Origin: CAVWDU01 sp963840725
Lineage (GTDB): Bacteria > Pseudomonadota > Gammaproteobacteria > Pseudomonadales > Halieaceae
DNA: 64,000 nucleotides
NCBI GenBank assembly: GCA_963840725.1
Contig: CAWIZY010000009.1
Span: forward strand, 372,001-436,000
Reading direction: 5' to 3'
How positions within the stretch are numbered: position 1 is the first letter of the stretch; the number at the start of each line of letters is the position of its first letter. Shown here piece after piece: positions 26,723-36,422 of the stretch. Below the pieces are notes generated by a model. It was not told the DNA's origin. It searched no databases and saw only the letters and a program-made list of their open reading frames with translations. Position numbers and translations under genes: made by a program.

Positions 26723-27335
26723 CCTGACCAAATCCGAGCGAACGCAGTTGCTGGCGATTGCCCGGGACACTATTGCTCGGGGCACTAAAGCCCCGGGCAG
26801 CAGACACGCTGGTCTGCGGGTAGAACCAGGCAGTGTGCAGGAGCCTGCGGCTCTGTCGCGGGCCCTGTGGGTAGAGCGCGGGGTTTTTGTCACTCTGACC
26901 CGGCACACCGCATTGCGGGGCTGTATCGGCAATATCGAAGCGGACACGCCACTTGCGACGGCGGTTGCAGACTCCGCCTATGGTGCAGCATTCCTGGATC
27001 CACGCTTCCCACAACTGCGCGTGGCGGAACTGGCAGCGACCACCATCGAGATTTCGGTCTTGACGCCGATGGAACCGCTGGCTGTCGGCAGTCGGGCAGC
27101 ATTGATCTCCACGCTACAACCGGGTGTGGACGGACTGCTGTTGCAGGACGGGCGGCATCGCTCAACCTTTTTGCCCACGGTCTGGGAACAGCTGCCCGAT
27201 CCTGATGAGTTTCTGGATCAACTGTTGGCCAAGGCCGACCTGCCTCTCGATCACTGGTCGTCTTCCCTGCAGGTCCACCGCTACCAGACGGTGAGCTTCG
27301 ACGATTCAGGGCATCAGGAGATTCCGGGCCGCTAA
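26700..27335 (+). CDS. amrA: AmmeMemoRadiSam system protein A (AMMECR1-like)
   Basis: A 211-residue AMMECR1-domain protein. The signature LRGCIGNIEA lies near residue 75, preceded by RGVFVTLTRHTA and followed by DPRFPQLRVAEL and the FLPTVWEQLPDPDEFLDQLLAKA C-terminal block. I choose ATG 26700, which overlaps the end of amrB; the frame further upstream is a shadow of amrB. With amrS and amrB it completes the three-part set that gives the system its name. Its function, probably in RNA or protein modification, remains unproven. Confidence 0.93.
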   Translation: MALLCCIDLTKSERTQLLAIARDTIARGTKAPGSRHAGLRVEPGSVQEPAALSRALWVERGVFVTLTRHTALRGCIGNIEADTPLATAVADSAYGAAFLDPRFPQLRVAELAATTIEISVLTPMEPLAVGSRAALISTLQPGVDGLLLQDGRHRSTFLPTVWEQLPDPDEFLDQLLAKADLPLDHWSSSLQVHRYQTVSFDDSGHQEIPGR

Positions 27336-27376
27336 GCGGGCGAAAGCCGCGGTGAGGCTGTGTCCACGCGGCGGCG

Positions 27377-27634
27377 TTAATCGTCCCGCGCTTGCTTCAG
27401 GTTTTTGTAGACTTCTACACCCTTCTCCCGCTGCAATTGTATGACATCGATTTTCTGCTGCAGCTTGCGGCGTTCCTGCTCGGCGTCGGCGGATTCCAGC
27501 TTGTCTTTCAGTTCGTCCTGTCGCTTCTTGAGCGACTTCAGCACCTTGCGCAGCTGTTTCACTTGCGCCTGATCTGCATTCTCGTTCAGGCCCATGAGTG
27601 AGTTGAGTTTCTGGAGCAACTTTTTGCTTTTCAT
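27377..27634 (-). CDS. Small coiled-coil protein downstream of the Na/Pi symporter gene
   Basis: An 85-residue, highly charged protein, almost entirely heptad-like helix (KQLRKVLKSLKKRQDELKDKL and following). No signal peptide or membrane segment. AGGAG eight bases before ATG 27634 overlaps the stop codon of the preceding Na/Pi gene, so the two are co-transcribed and perhaps coupled. Function not recognised; an accessory or scaffold role with the transporter is possible but is inference. Confidence 0.72.
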   Translation of the reverse strand: MKSKKLLQKLNSLMGLNENADQAQVKQLRKVLKSLKKRQDELKDKLESADAEQERRKLQQKIDVIQLQREKGVEVYKNLKQARDD

Positions 27635-27645
27635 CGATTCAGCTC

Positions 27646-29470
27646 CTAATCCTGTGGATCGGCCCCACCGTCCATGCTGCGGGCGATATCGGCGATCTCA
27701 TCGAGTTGCAGTGACAACTTTTCACTGAGGGTGTCGCCGGCGGGCAGCACAGCCCGGCTGACGGCCTCTGTCACGTTCAGCATGTGGTCTATCAGTTCCC
27801 GGGTGTAGATACCATCATTGATCAGCGACGTCGCCATCTGCGACGTGATTCTGCGTTCGCGGATCAATTCGTCTACCCGCGACGCAGCATGTTCCGCGGC
27901 ATCCACCGCACTGACCCTAATCGGGTCAAGTGACAACAATGTGACAACCGGGTCCTCCGATTCGCGGAGCGCGGCCAGCTCTCTCAGCACTCCGCCTACC
28001 CTGATCCGCAGGCGATTGTATTCGCGTCTCAATAGCGGGTTACCGCTGCGCAGGGAGTGCTGCAGGTTGCTGCGAAGGTGTTTGGTGGCCTTGATCGCGG
28101 CCACGGTTTCCATATTGGCGACGCGCAGGGCGGCAAAGCTGGCGGCGTCATCAACGCTTGCCCCACCCTGGGCACGACTGATGAACTCGATATTGGCGCT
28201 GTAGATATCCTTGATCATGCGCAGGTATTGATCGTCCAGGTCGATGTCGATGAGTTTTACCGGTTTATCGAGCAGGTCCGTCAGGTCGCTGTCGCCCTGC
28301 TATCTCGCTGCGGGTCAGGTTGACCCCGTGCGCGACCAGGGTATAGGCGTTGTCGACGAGGTGCAGGGTTTCTTTCAGCACGGCCCGGCAGGCCACCTCA
28401 GGCAGTTCCAGCGACGCCTCACTCAGGTAGCGCGGCTGATCCCTTTCCACGTATTTGCTGCGCAGGTGCGTCTCCAGCCAGGTAACCATCCTGGGAATGA
28501 ACGGCACCATCAGTATCACGCCGAGCAGGTTGAACAGTGTGTGGAACATGGCGAGCTTGAGCGTGTAGTCAGACGCTCCGATGCCTACCCACGCGGCGAT
28601 ATGTTCGACCGCTGCCAGCAACGGCCGGATCATCAGCAGGGCGACCACGCCGGTTACCAGGTTGAAGATCAGGTGAGCCCCCGCCAGGCGTTTACCACTG
28701 ATGCTGGCGCCGATCGCGGCGACGGCAGCGGTTACCGTGGTACCCACGTTCGCACCGATGGCGAGGGCGAGCGCGTTTTCGTAGGTGAGCTGTCCGGCTG
28801 CCAGCGCGGTGATGGTGAGTGTCACCGTGGCGTGGCTGGACTGCATGACCACCGTCGCTACGATGCCGATGAGCGTAAACACCAGCAGCCCGGTCACGCC
28901 GGGCAGGGCATAGCGGGTCAGGTCGATGTGCTCGGCGTAGGCGGAGAAACCGTCTTTCATGTAGTGGATGCCGAGGAACAGGAAGCCAACACCCACCAGG
29001 ATCCAGCCGAAACCCTTGGTCCGCGAAGAGGACTGCATCAGAAACAGTACGCCGAACACCAGCATGGGCATCGCATACGCCGAGATATTGACCTTCAGTC
29101 CGAAGCCGGCAACGATCCAGGCGCCCGTGGTGGTGCCGAGGTTGGCGCCAAAGACCACACCGATCCCCTGCGCCAGGCTGATCATTTCGGCACTCAGGAA
29201 CGAGATGGTGATGACCGATACCAGCGATGACGACTGCGTCAGTGTGGTCGTGACCAGACCGAAGCTGAGACTCTTCCAGAGTGTGTCCGTGCTGGCACGC
29301 AACATCCGTTTCAGCGATCCGCCACTGAAAGCCTTGAAACCCTGCTCCATGCACAGCATGCCAAACAGGAACAGGGCCACACCGGCGGCGATATCCTTGA
29401 AATTACTGCTGACGAAGAAGCCATAGGCCAGCAGTACGACGGCAGCGGAAAGCAGGAATCTGGCTGGCAT
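27646..29470 (-). pseudogene. Na/Pi cotransporter with PhoU-like tail, frameshifted
   Basis: Sodium-phosphate symporter of the NptA/Na-Pi family. The N-terminal membrane part (29470 down to about 28300) has the duplicated family motif: TTLTQSSSLVSVITISFLSA with GANLGTTTGAW, and VVMQSSHATVTLTITAL with GANVGTTVTAA. The C-terminal PhoU-like helical part (to 27646) is in another frame. The first frame runs off as RSEIAGRQRPDGPAR; removing one C from CCC at 28295-28297 restores RSEIAGDSDLTDLLDKPVKL. So one inserted base separates the transport and PhoU-like domains. It may be a real mutation or an assembly error; the membrane domain alone could still be made. Confidence 0.86.
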
Positions 29471-29472
29471 CG

Positions 29473-29727
29473 CTACGGTGCCCCGGCCGGTGCCTCAACG
29501 ACACCTGCAGTCCCGGCGTGCATCTGGCCGTCGATCAGGCGGCGTATCTGGCTGCGCAATTCGCGGGGAAACTCCTCGACGATGCGGTTATAGGCTGTTT
29601 CTCCATACATGCGTCTCAGTGTAGCCGTTGATATCGCAAAATAGTCGATACTGCCCGGAACCGGGTAAACCAGGCAGAGGGCAGTCGCAGCGGTAAGGCG
29701 CTCGACGCCGACAACGCGCGGCAGCAT
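29473..29727 (-). CDS. Hypothetical 84-residue protein before the Na/Pi gene
   Basis: An open frame of 84 residues whose stop lies two bases before the ATG of the Na/Pi gene, an operon-like arrangement. It contains YFAISTATLRRMYGETAYNRIVEEFPRELRSQIRRLID, a plausible soluble helical segment. No ribosome-binding site is evident at ATG 29727, and it lies directly after the broken cysK, so its start may be wrong or it may be the end of a damaged gene. Not recognised. Confidence 0.42.
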   Translation of the reverse strand: MLPRVVGVERLTAATALCLVYPVPGSIDYFAISTATLRRMYGETAYNRIVEEFPRELRSQIRRLIDGQMHAGTAGVVEAPAGAP

Positions 29728-29752
29728 CGGAGGTTCTGAATGCCGGTCGCCA

Positions 29753-30834
29753 TCAATCTGGCATGTGAAAGCCCGGGGTCGACTGTGACAGCGCGGTTTC
29801 CTCGTCCGTCATGTCTTCCGGGATTCCCTCGAACAGTGGCGATGAGAGATAGCGCTCGCCGGTGTCGGGCAGCATGCACAGAATCACCGATCCCGGGTTC
29901 CGCCTTTTCTGCGATCTGCATCGACACCGCAAAGGTGGAGCCGCCGGAAATACCGGTGAAGATGCCCTCGCTGCGAGCGAGCTTGCGCGACCACTCGATC
30001 CCGTCCGGCCCGGCGACCGGGATCAGCTCGTCGAAATCCGTGTCTTGTCGATGGCCTCCTGCAGTACGTAGGGAATGAAATCGGGCGTCCAGCCCTGGAT
30101 CGCGTGGGGTTCCCAGGCCGAATGACTGCCTGCGGGGGAGTGGTCTTCGGTCCGCTCCTGGCGACGCCGCTGCCGAGCAGCTGCGCGTTCGCAGGTTCGG
30201 TGAGAATGATCTTCGTATCCGGTCGCTCTTTGCGCAGGACGCGCGCGACGCCCGTGACCGTGCCGCCGGTGCCGTAGCCGGTGACCCAGTAATCCAGGCG
30301 CTCGCCGGCGAAGTCGGCAAGAATCTCCGGGCCGGTGGTGTGTTCGTGAATCAGGGCGTTGGCGTCGTCTCGAACTGGCCGGCCAGGAACCAGCCATTGG
30401 CCTCGGCCAGTTCCTTCGCCTTCTGGTACATGCCGAAGCCTTTCTCGGCGCGCGGTGTCAGTACGACTTTGGCGCCGAGAAAGCGCATCAGCTTGCGGCG
30501 CTCGATGGAGAAGCTGTCTGCCATGGTGACGACCAGGGGATAGCCCTTGGCGGCACAGACCATGGCGAGACCGATGCCCGTGTTGCCGCTGGTCGCTTCG
30601 ACCACGGTTTGTCCCGGCTGTGAGCGCGCCGCTGCGCTCGGCCTCTTCGATGATGCTGACCGCCAGTCGGTCCTTCACCGACCCGGCCGGGTTGAAGAAC
30701 TCGGCTTTGACGTAGAGGCGCACGTGGTCGGGCGCCAGTGTATTGATGCGGACGCAGGGCGTGTCGCCGATCGTGTCGAGGATACTGTCGTAAAGACGGC
30801 CGCGACCGCCGGTAGTGCGTGGGCTTGTTGTCAT
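29753..30834 (-). pseudogene. cysK: Cysteine synthase A, disrupted by several frameshifts
   Basis: O-acetylserine sulfhydrylase remnant. From ATG 30834 (AGGAGG eight bases upstream) the protein reads LYDSILDTIGDTPCVRIN and FNPAGSVKDRLAVS with the PLP lysine. Homology then moves between frames: VEATSGNTGIGLAMVCAAKG (to about 30365), ILADFAGERLDYWVTGYGTGG, then HAIQGWTPDFIPYVLQEAIDKT, then GIEWSRKLARSEGIFTGISGG, then ILCMLPDTGERYLSSPLFEG ending at TGA 29753-29755. That is five frame changes in about 1.1 kb, so no working enzyme is expected unless the sequence is poor here. It would have supplied cysteine downstream of the sulfate-activation genes. Confidence 0.88.
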
Positions 30835-31110
30835 TGTCTTTGCCTCCTGGTGGGGATTAGGTCGATGGCGCAGTCGCCGGCAGCTCGCCGCGCCCTCTGC
30901 AGCACACACTATCCCCGACGACTGGCAACTGGCAACCCCCGGCGCAAGCGGTCGCGGGATAAACCCGCGCCCGGCTCGCCGGGCTCATAGATGGGATAGG
31001 GGCAAGAAATCGCTGCCGATAATAGAGGCGGGAGAACGCGATAGAAGGATTGCGCTGAGTGTCACAGCATCGGAACGCTTCACAACGTGGTGGTAGCGGA
31101 GGCGATAGAC

Positions 31111-31866
31111 TCAGTGGCTGGCCGGATGGCGGGGCAACAGGCGCCCCAGCGTTTCCAGCATCCGGGCGAGGTCCGCAGGCTCCGAGAGGCGGTGCTCGCC
31201 GTCTTTCACCAGCTGTAATTCGACATCGTCGCTTTGCAGGCGCTCCATCAGTTTGAGGGAGGTCTGCCAGGGGATATCCGGGTCAGCCGTGCCGTGAATC
31301 AGTCGGGTCGGTGCCCTGATCGGCAGCGGTTGGTGTAGAAGCAGATGTTGTTCCGCCTCTTCCAGCAGGTGGCGCTGCACTGTCTGCGGGGAATCACCGT
31401 AACGGTTTTCGAGCTCGCAGAAGCCCTCACGCTCGAGTTGCTCGCTCTGGGCTGTCGTCAAACGCTGATCCTGCATGTAACGGGTGAAGTCAGGTGCGGC
31501 GGCGACGCCGAGCAGGCCGTGTATCCGCGCGGGCCTCGCGAGCGCAAGCAGCAGCATGATCCACGCGCCCATCGAAGAACCCACGATGACCTGTGTTCCC
31601 TCACAGACCTGGTCCAGCACTGCCAGCGCGTCGTCGCGCCAGGCGCCCAGGGTGCCGTCGTCGAAGCTGCCGGAAGATTCACCGTGGCCGCCGTAGTCGA
31701 ATCGGGTGTATTGTCGTCCCTGCTGCCGGCACCAGGCGTCCAGTGCGAGGGCCTTGGTGCCACCCATGTCCGAGCGGAACCCGGGGCAGAACAACACGCC
31801 GGGGTCGGCGCCTGAGCGATGATGGCAGGCGATAGTGGCGCCCGAGGGGGAGGTGAGGGTTTTCAT
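31111..31866 (-). CDS. Alpha/beta hydrolase
   Basis: A 251-residue serine hydrolase. The nucleophile elbow is GSSMGAW near residue 95, the oxyanion region FCPGFRSDMGG near 27, the acid region GTADPDIPW, and the catalytic histidine in KDGEHRLSEP. The overall layout resembles the ABHD10-like, palmitoyl-protein-thioesterase-type esterases. No signal peptide. Substrate unknown. It is intact, unlike both neighbours in this stretch, and lies 21 bases after the periplasmic Rossmann protein gene on the same strand, so they may be co-transcribed. Confidence 0.82.
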   Translation of the reverse strand: MKTLTSPSGATIACHHRSGADPGVLFCPGFRSDMGGTKALALDAWCRQQGRQYTRFDYGGHGESSGSFDDGTLGAWRDDALAVLDQVCEGTQVIVGSSMGAWIMLLLALARPARIHGLLGVAAAPDFTRYMQDQRLTTAQSEQLEREGFCELENRYGDSPQTVQRHLLEEAEQHLLLHQPLPIRAPTRLIHGTADPDIPWQTSLKLMERLQSDDVELQLVKDGEHRLSEPADLARMLETLGRLLPRHPASH

Positions 31867-31886
31867 GGGACGGTGCCAGGCCTGTT

Positions 31887-32714
31887 CTACGGGCTGGCGC
31901 AGGGGCCATCCTCGGGGGGACGGCCCGGCCAGTCAGCCAGGTCACCCTGGTCTGCGACAGGCGAGTACCACGCCTCGCTGCCGGGCTGGCAATACCAGTG
32001 GCTGCTGCGGCGGAAGTAAAACTCCCAGGACGCCTCGCGCCGCTGCACCAGTGGAATCATGTAAACCACCTGCAGGCTCTCGATGGCCCGCGCCATCCTG
32101 AGGGGGCCGAAGTCTACCGGGTCCAGCCCCATGGCAGCCACCAATGCGGCAACGGCCTCCTTGGCGGCCCGATCATCCGACGCCAGGGGAACCGATACCG
32201 GACCCTCGAACGCTTCGGGGTCATCGATGACCTGTGCGCCCACCGTGGCCCAGGCCTTCACCACGCGCGCTCTAGGGTTGTAACCCTGGATGACTTCGGC
32301 GCTGGAGGTGTCCACCAGCTTCTGTGGATAGCCGTCCGCTCCCTGTGTGAAGGGCCCGGTGATATCGACGACCACCTTGCCGCTGAGATCGCCCAGGTTC
32401 TGCGCGAGTTCCCCCATCGGCGGCCACGGCACTGCGGCAATGACAATCTCGCCCTGCTTTGCCGCTTCCCGTTGCGTGGTGACGGTGGCATTGGGCCCGC
32501 TGAGCTTTACCAGCGCCTGCGCTTTCTCGCTTTCCGGTTTGCGTGAGCCGTACACCACCGCGTGGCCCAGCCCTGCCAACCGCACTCCCAGGGAACCTCC
32601 CATGTCGCCGGTGCCGATGATGGCGATGGTCGGTCGGGTGTCGGCGGTGACGCCCTGGGAAACAACCAATGACGATAACGCAAACAGGAAGAGCAGGGCG
32701 CGGATCATGTGCAT
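31887..32714 (-). CDS. Exported NADP-binding Rossmann protein (F420-dependent reductase-like)
   Basis: About 275 residues. After a hydrophobic signal (MIRALLFLFALSSLVVSQGVTA) comes a Rossmann fold beginning IAIIGTGDMGGSLGVRLAGLGHAVVYGSRKPES, where the GxGxxG loop and the following SRKP pattern resemble NADPH-dependent F420 reductases and related oxidoreductases. VIAAVPWPPM and GKVVVDITGP are the next strands. A dinucleotide-binding enzyme behind a Sec-like signal is unusual. Start choice is uncertain: GTG 32717, ATG 32714 or ATG 32708; no ribosome-binding site is clear. The last roughly 50 residues look unrelated to the family. Confidence 0.72.
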   Translation of the reverse strand: MHMIRALLFLFALSSLVVSQGVTADTRPTIAIIGTGDMGGSLGVRLAGLGHAVVYGSRKPESEKAQALVKLSGPNATVTTQREAAKQGEIVIAAVPWPPMGELAQNLGDLSGKVVVDITGPFTQGADGYPQKLVDTSSAEVIQGYNPRARVVKAWATVGAQVIDDPEAFEGPVSVPLASDDRAAKEAVAALVAAMGLDPVDFGPLRMARAIESLQVVYMIPLVQRREASWEFYFRRSSHWYCQPGSEAWYSPVADQGDLADWPGRPPEDGPCASP

Positions 32715-32894
32715 CACCAGAATCGTGTGGCCAGCCGGTATCCTGACACGCCGGGATGCTTCACACCAGAACTCATGTTCCCGTACCCCAGCGGTCTTGG
32801 CGCCTTCGGGAGCTCATTTTGTTGGCCGCATGTCCACCCATCAGAATCCTGGTGCCTTATCAAATTGCGGCCATCGCGTAGCACGACGTCCGGT

Positions 32895-33814
32895 TCAGTA
32901 GCGCTTCGGGACGTGTAAGTCCTGCGGCAGCACCTCACGCTCGTATTCCGGGTTGAAGACGCGATCCGGTAGCGTGATCGACTCGCCGGGAACGTCCTCG
33001 TAGGGAATCTGGTCGAGCAGGTGATGGATACAATTCAGGCGCGCCCGCCGCTTGTCGTTGCCCTCTACGATGTACCACGGCGCTTCCGCAATATTGGTGC
33101 GATTGAAGGTCTCCTCCTTGGCCTTGGTGTAGTGTTCCCAGCGTACCCTGGACTCCAGGTCCATCGGGCTCAGCTTCCATTGTTTCAGGGGGTCGTGGAT
33201 GCGCATCAGGAAGCGCAGCTGCTGCTCTTCGTCGGTGATGGAAAACCAGTACTTGACCAGCCTGATGCCGGATCTGACCAGCATGCGCTCGAATTCAGGG
33301 ACGTCCCGGAAGAACTCCTCGACCTGTGCAGGCGTGGCGAACCCCATCACTTTCTCCACCCCGACCGGTTGTACCAGGAGCGGTCGAAGAGCACGATCTC
33401 GCCACCTGCGGGAAGGTGCGGCACGTAACGCTGGAAGTACCACTGGGACTGTTCGCGCTCCGTGGGCTTCTTCAGCGCCACCACCCGACAGACCCGCGGA
33501 TTGAGGCGCTGGGTGATGCGCTTGATCGCGCCGCCCTTGCCGGCGGAATCACGCCCCTCGAAAATGACGAGGATCTTTTCTCCCGTATGCTGTACCCAGT
33601 CCTGCAGCTTGATCAGCTCGGACTGGAGGGTCAGCAGCGACTTAAAGTACGCGTGGCGGTCAATGGTGTCGGGGTGCTTGCGCTTGTAGATCTTGCGCAG
33701 TTCCATGGACAGGGCGGGCTCCGAGATTTCGAGCTCGTAGTCCTCGTCGATCGACTCCTCCAGCTCGGCCCGTAGCCAGTCCATCCCCTCGTACTTATCG
33801 TCATTGCTGCTCAT
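32895..33814 (-). pseudogene. ppk2: Polyphosphate kinase 2, split by a one-base frameshift
   Basis: PPK2 transfers phosphate between polyphosphate and nucleotides. The first part (33814 to about 33360) contains the Walker A loop FEGRDSAGKGGAIKRI and Walker B FDRSWYNR. The rest (to 32895) continues in another frame as GVEKVMGFATPAQVEEFFRDVPEFE and ends DLHVPKRY. Restoring one base to the CCCC run at 33359-33362 joins NR to GVEKVMGF. AGGAGG seven bases before ATG 33814 supports the start. All family motifs survive, so the break is recent or an artefact. With the Na/Pi symporter it makes a phosphate-handling theme. Confidence 0.9.
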
Positions 33815-34087
33815 CTTTTGCCTCCTCGCGGGTGATGGGTTGTATCGGCGTGATGGTAGACGGAGAAAAAGCGAATAACGCGCCAGATACCGTAATACTT
33901 GATAGTTGCGGGCCGTCGAATCGGTGGGACATGGCGGCTGGAGCCTCCCGATTCACACGGATGTCTACCTGGCGTCCAAGCCAGGAACCAGGCGCGGTGG
34001 AAGCTGCGCCCAGGTTGGAGAACGAAATTGCCACAGTGGCCAGCATGGTGCTACCCCCTACGACTGGAGCTCGGGTATTCTCACGGA

Positions 34088-34738
34088 TCATGCCCTGGTA
34101 TCCGCAAAGGCATGGATAAAAGCGGGTCGCTTGGATAGACGCGACAGATAATTCCGAAACAATGCGTCCTGGCAAAGCGTATAGGCTCTAGCCCATGTAA
34201 CGTTGTGCCCGATAACAATATCGGCACCGGAGAACGTATTGCCGCAGATATAATCTGACTGTTCCAGCCGGCGCATCAGCTGAGGCTCCACTTCTTCAGA
34301 AAATTTTTGCCGATATCGTGCGATGGTCCTGTCATCGGCCTCGTCCGGTGGTAAGAGATTCTCGTGGGTACGAATCTGCCACAACATCATGTCCATCCAG
34401 GTGCCGCCGAAGTGTATCATTTGCAGGTAGTCTGCCCTGTCCAGCGACGGCCCTGGCGGTGGGGCCAGCTGTTTTTCCGGAAAGGCGTCAACCAGCCACT
34501 CCACCATGGCGACACTCTCCAGCATACGGTGAACGGTGCCATCCTCTTGCGTGAGCTCCAGCAATGGCACAGCGTGGTTAGGGTTGCGTTGCAGGTACTG
34601 CTCGGAATACTGGGCTCCTGCAAAGAGTTCTACTTTTTCGACGTCGAAGCCTTCGCCAATTGTCTCGTGCAGCGCCCAGAGGACGCGCGCAGATCGCGTG
34701 CCCGGGTAGTGAGACAGTACAATTTTCTGGAATTTCAT
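34088..34738 (-). CDS. Glutathione S-transferase
   Basis: A 216-residue GST. N-terminal thioredoxin-like domain: IVLSHYPGTRSARVLWALHE (the residue region that binds glutathione thiol), then NPNHAVPLLEL with the cis-proline, and MLESVAMVEWLVDAFP with the Glu-Ser pair that contacts glutathione. The C-terminal helical domain includes ICGNTFSGADIVIGHNVTWA, the conserved N-capping box. No signal peptide. The gene stands alone, and 273 bases separate it from ppk2 with nothing recognisable between. Confidence 0.9.
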   Translation of the reverse strand: MKFQKIVLSHYPGTRSARVLWALHETIGEGFDVEKVELFAGAQYSEQYLQRNPNHAVPLLELTQEDGTVHRMLESVAMVEWLVDAFPEKQLAPPPGPSLDRADYLQMIHFGGTWMDMMLWQIRTHENLLPPDEADDRTIARYRQKFSEEVEPQLMRRLEQSDYICGNTFSGADIVIGHNVTWARAYTLCQDALFRNYLSRLSKRPAFIHAFADTRA

Positions 34739-35145
34739 GCGCTCACCGGTCTGGTAACTAACCCGTTGTCCTGAACAGCAGGGTCCAGCATCGATCCCTG
34801 GTTCTCACGCTGCCCACGGTAACAGCCGCTGGTGGCGAGTGCTCCGCTTTCTGCATGCCGTGTCGAAGTATAGAAATTAGTCCCGGGGGTTGTCGACCGA
34901 AGAACAATCTGGACACCCACCTGAACAATATGGACACCCACCTCAATAGGAGAACAAAAAGGAAGAAAGAACAAAAAGGACACCCACCTAGACTTTTACC
35001 TCCTTCAACGTCGAAAAATTCTGACATCCACGTCAAAATCAACCTGCCTAAGCAGTAACTGAGATTATCTGCTGATTGATTTGCCCAGAGGATCGCTCGA
35101 TCGCGATGCTACGAGTAAGCTCCCGGCTGTCGACGAAAGCCAATA
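34739..35145. other. Intergenic region carrying GGACACCCACC repeats
   Basis: 407 bases without a gene. It contains three direct copies of GGACACCCACC (34911, 34932 and 34978) and a degenerate one near 35025 (GACATCCACGTC). These form the left flank of the transposase gene. I see no other structure. Confidence 0.7.
34911..34990 (+). repeat. Left-flank REP-like direct repeats of the RAYT element
   Basis: GGACACCCACCTGAA at 34911, GGACACCCACCTCAA at 34932 and GGACACCCACCTA at 34978. The same motif occurs inverted at the other side of the transposase gene (36271, 36301) and flanks the second, truncated copy (39296 and 39908), which marks the ends of a mobile unit. Confidence 0.7.
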
Positions 35146-36180
35146 TCACAGTTTGCAACGGTACCGTTGATAGACCCGCTTCAGTAGCCCCAGCGGAGGC
35201 AGTCGACTGCGCCCGGTGTCGTTGCAGAAGCTGCGTAACCGGCCCAGATTCCCCACAGCCGCCAGGCTGGCCGCCTGCACGTCTATTGAGAGCAACTGCC
35301 ACTGGTTCGCCGTCAGTGATAACGGCCGGAGAATCGATTCACAGTGTTCCGAGAGTGCGCCACGTTTTCCGTCCGCCGCTGTACGGCCTGTGTCTTCCAC
35401 CAGCCTGACATAGTCGCAAAGCCGGAAAGGCAACTCGGTCCCGCGGGAGCATGACCCGGGCTTTTCGCCTGAAAACCGCGCCAGCGGTACTTTCTGCCAT
35501 GCTTCCTGGCCAGCTTTGGCGTTTTTCGTGCTTTCCTCCCGTTTGAGCGTCCGCAAGCGCTGTTGCACCGACGTAAAATCGGACTCTGTCAGCGACGTCG
35601 CCAAACCCGCTCTCACCGGATTCAGGTCCACATAGGCCATGCACGCCAGTAGGGCGGCCTCATCCAACAGGGCCTGGCTTTTAAATCGCCCCTCCCAGAA
35701 TCTGCCGGTGCATTCATCTTCCGCGTTGGCTCGACGGGCAATATGCTCGTTGAGGCAGCGCATGTACCAGCTGATATCGGCAAGGCGCCTGCGCCATACC
35801 GCGGCGATCTCTTTCACTGTATCCCTTTGCGCTGGGGAGAGCTCCTCGCCTTGCAGCCACTGCTGCACCAGGATCGGCCCTTTGAATAACTGCGTCCACC
35901 GGTGGATCACCTCTTCATCGCTCCAGCTCTGCGCTCGAGACGGCTCGACCCGAATCACCAGATGAAAGTGGTTGCTCATTATTGCGTAGGCGCAGACATC
36001 GATCGCAAACACGGCGCCCTGCTGGGCTATTCTATCCAGCACCCATTGCTTGCGATGGTCGAAGTTCTTGCCGGTGTAGGCATCGGTGCCGCAGAGAAAC
36101 GCCCGCCGCACGCAGCGTGAAATGCAGTGATAGTAGGGCGTGCAGCTCAATGCCACCTGGGCGCGGCGCGGTAGGGTCAT
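35146..36180 (-). mobile_element. REP-associated tyrosine transposase (Y1/IS200-like, RAYT)
   Basis: A 344-residue intact transposase-like protein. It opens MTLPRRAQVALSCTPYYHCISRCVRRAFLCG, then SNHFHLVIRVEP, which carries the HUH histidines, and GRFWEGRFKSQALLDEAALLACMAYVDLNPVRAG, the family's core with the expected aspartate and asparagine; the catalytic tyrosine is in the following helix region. Members mobilise short palindromic repeats and do not usually move themselves freely. Inverted GGACACCCACC motifs flank it. A second, truncated relative is at 39484-39819. It has no neighbours in the same transcription unit. Confidence 0.88.
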
Positions 36181-36270
36181 GTTCGATCTCGGCGTCTGCT
36201 CTCAGTGCTGCAGGATAGAGCCTGAATTCGTCGTTGTCGGCGGATTGGTTGAAAGTGATTTAATTGGGAA

Positions 36271-36320
36271 GGGTGTCCTACCTAGCACCTTGAATCACGA
36301 TGGGTATCCTATCTAGCATC
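36271..36320 (-). repeat. Right-flank REP-like repeats of the RAYT element
   Basis: GGGTGTCCTACCTAGCACCT (36271-36290) and TGGGTATCCTATCTAGCATC (36301-36320), two tandem variants of the GGACACCCACCTA motif in inverted orientation relative to the left flank. Confidence 0.65.
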
Positions 36321-36422
36321 TTGTACCTAGCGATGGGTCGAATTAATCGGAGATGCCCTAGCATTTCGCTGAGCAGGATCAGCAACCCTGTTAGAGACTC
36401 GAAGGTTGCCGACAAATTTGCC

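Noticed and set aside
28265..28310. Programmed ribosomal frameshifting in the Na/Pi gene
   Set aside because: No slippery heptamer at the break, and many neighbouring genes have similar single-base breaks, so a common cause is likelier.
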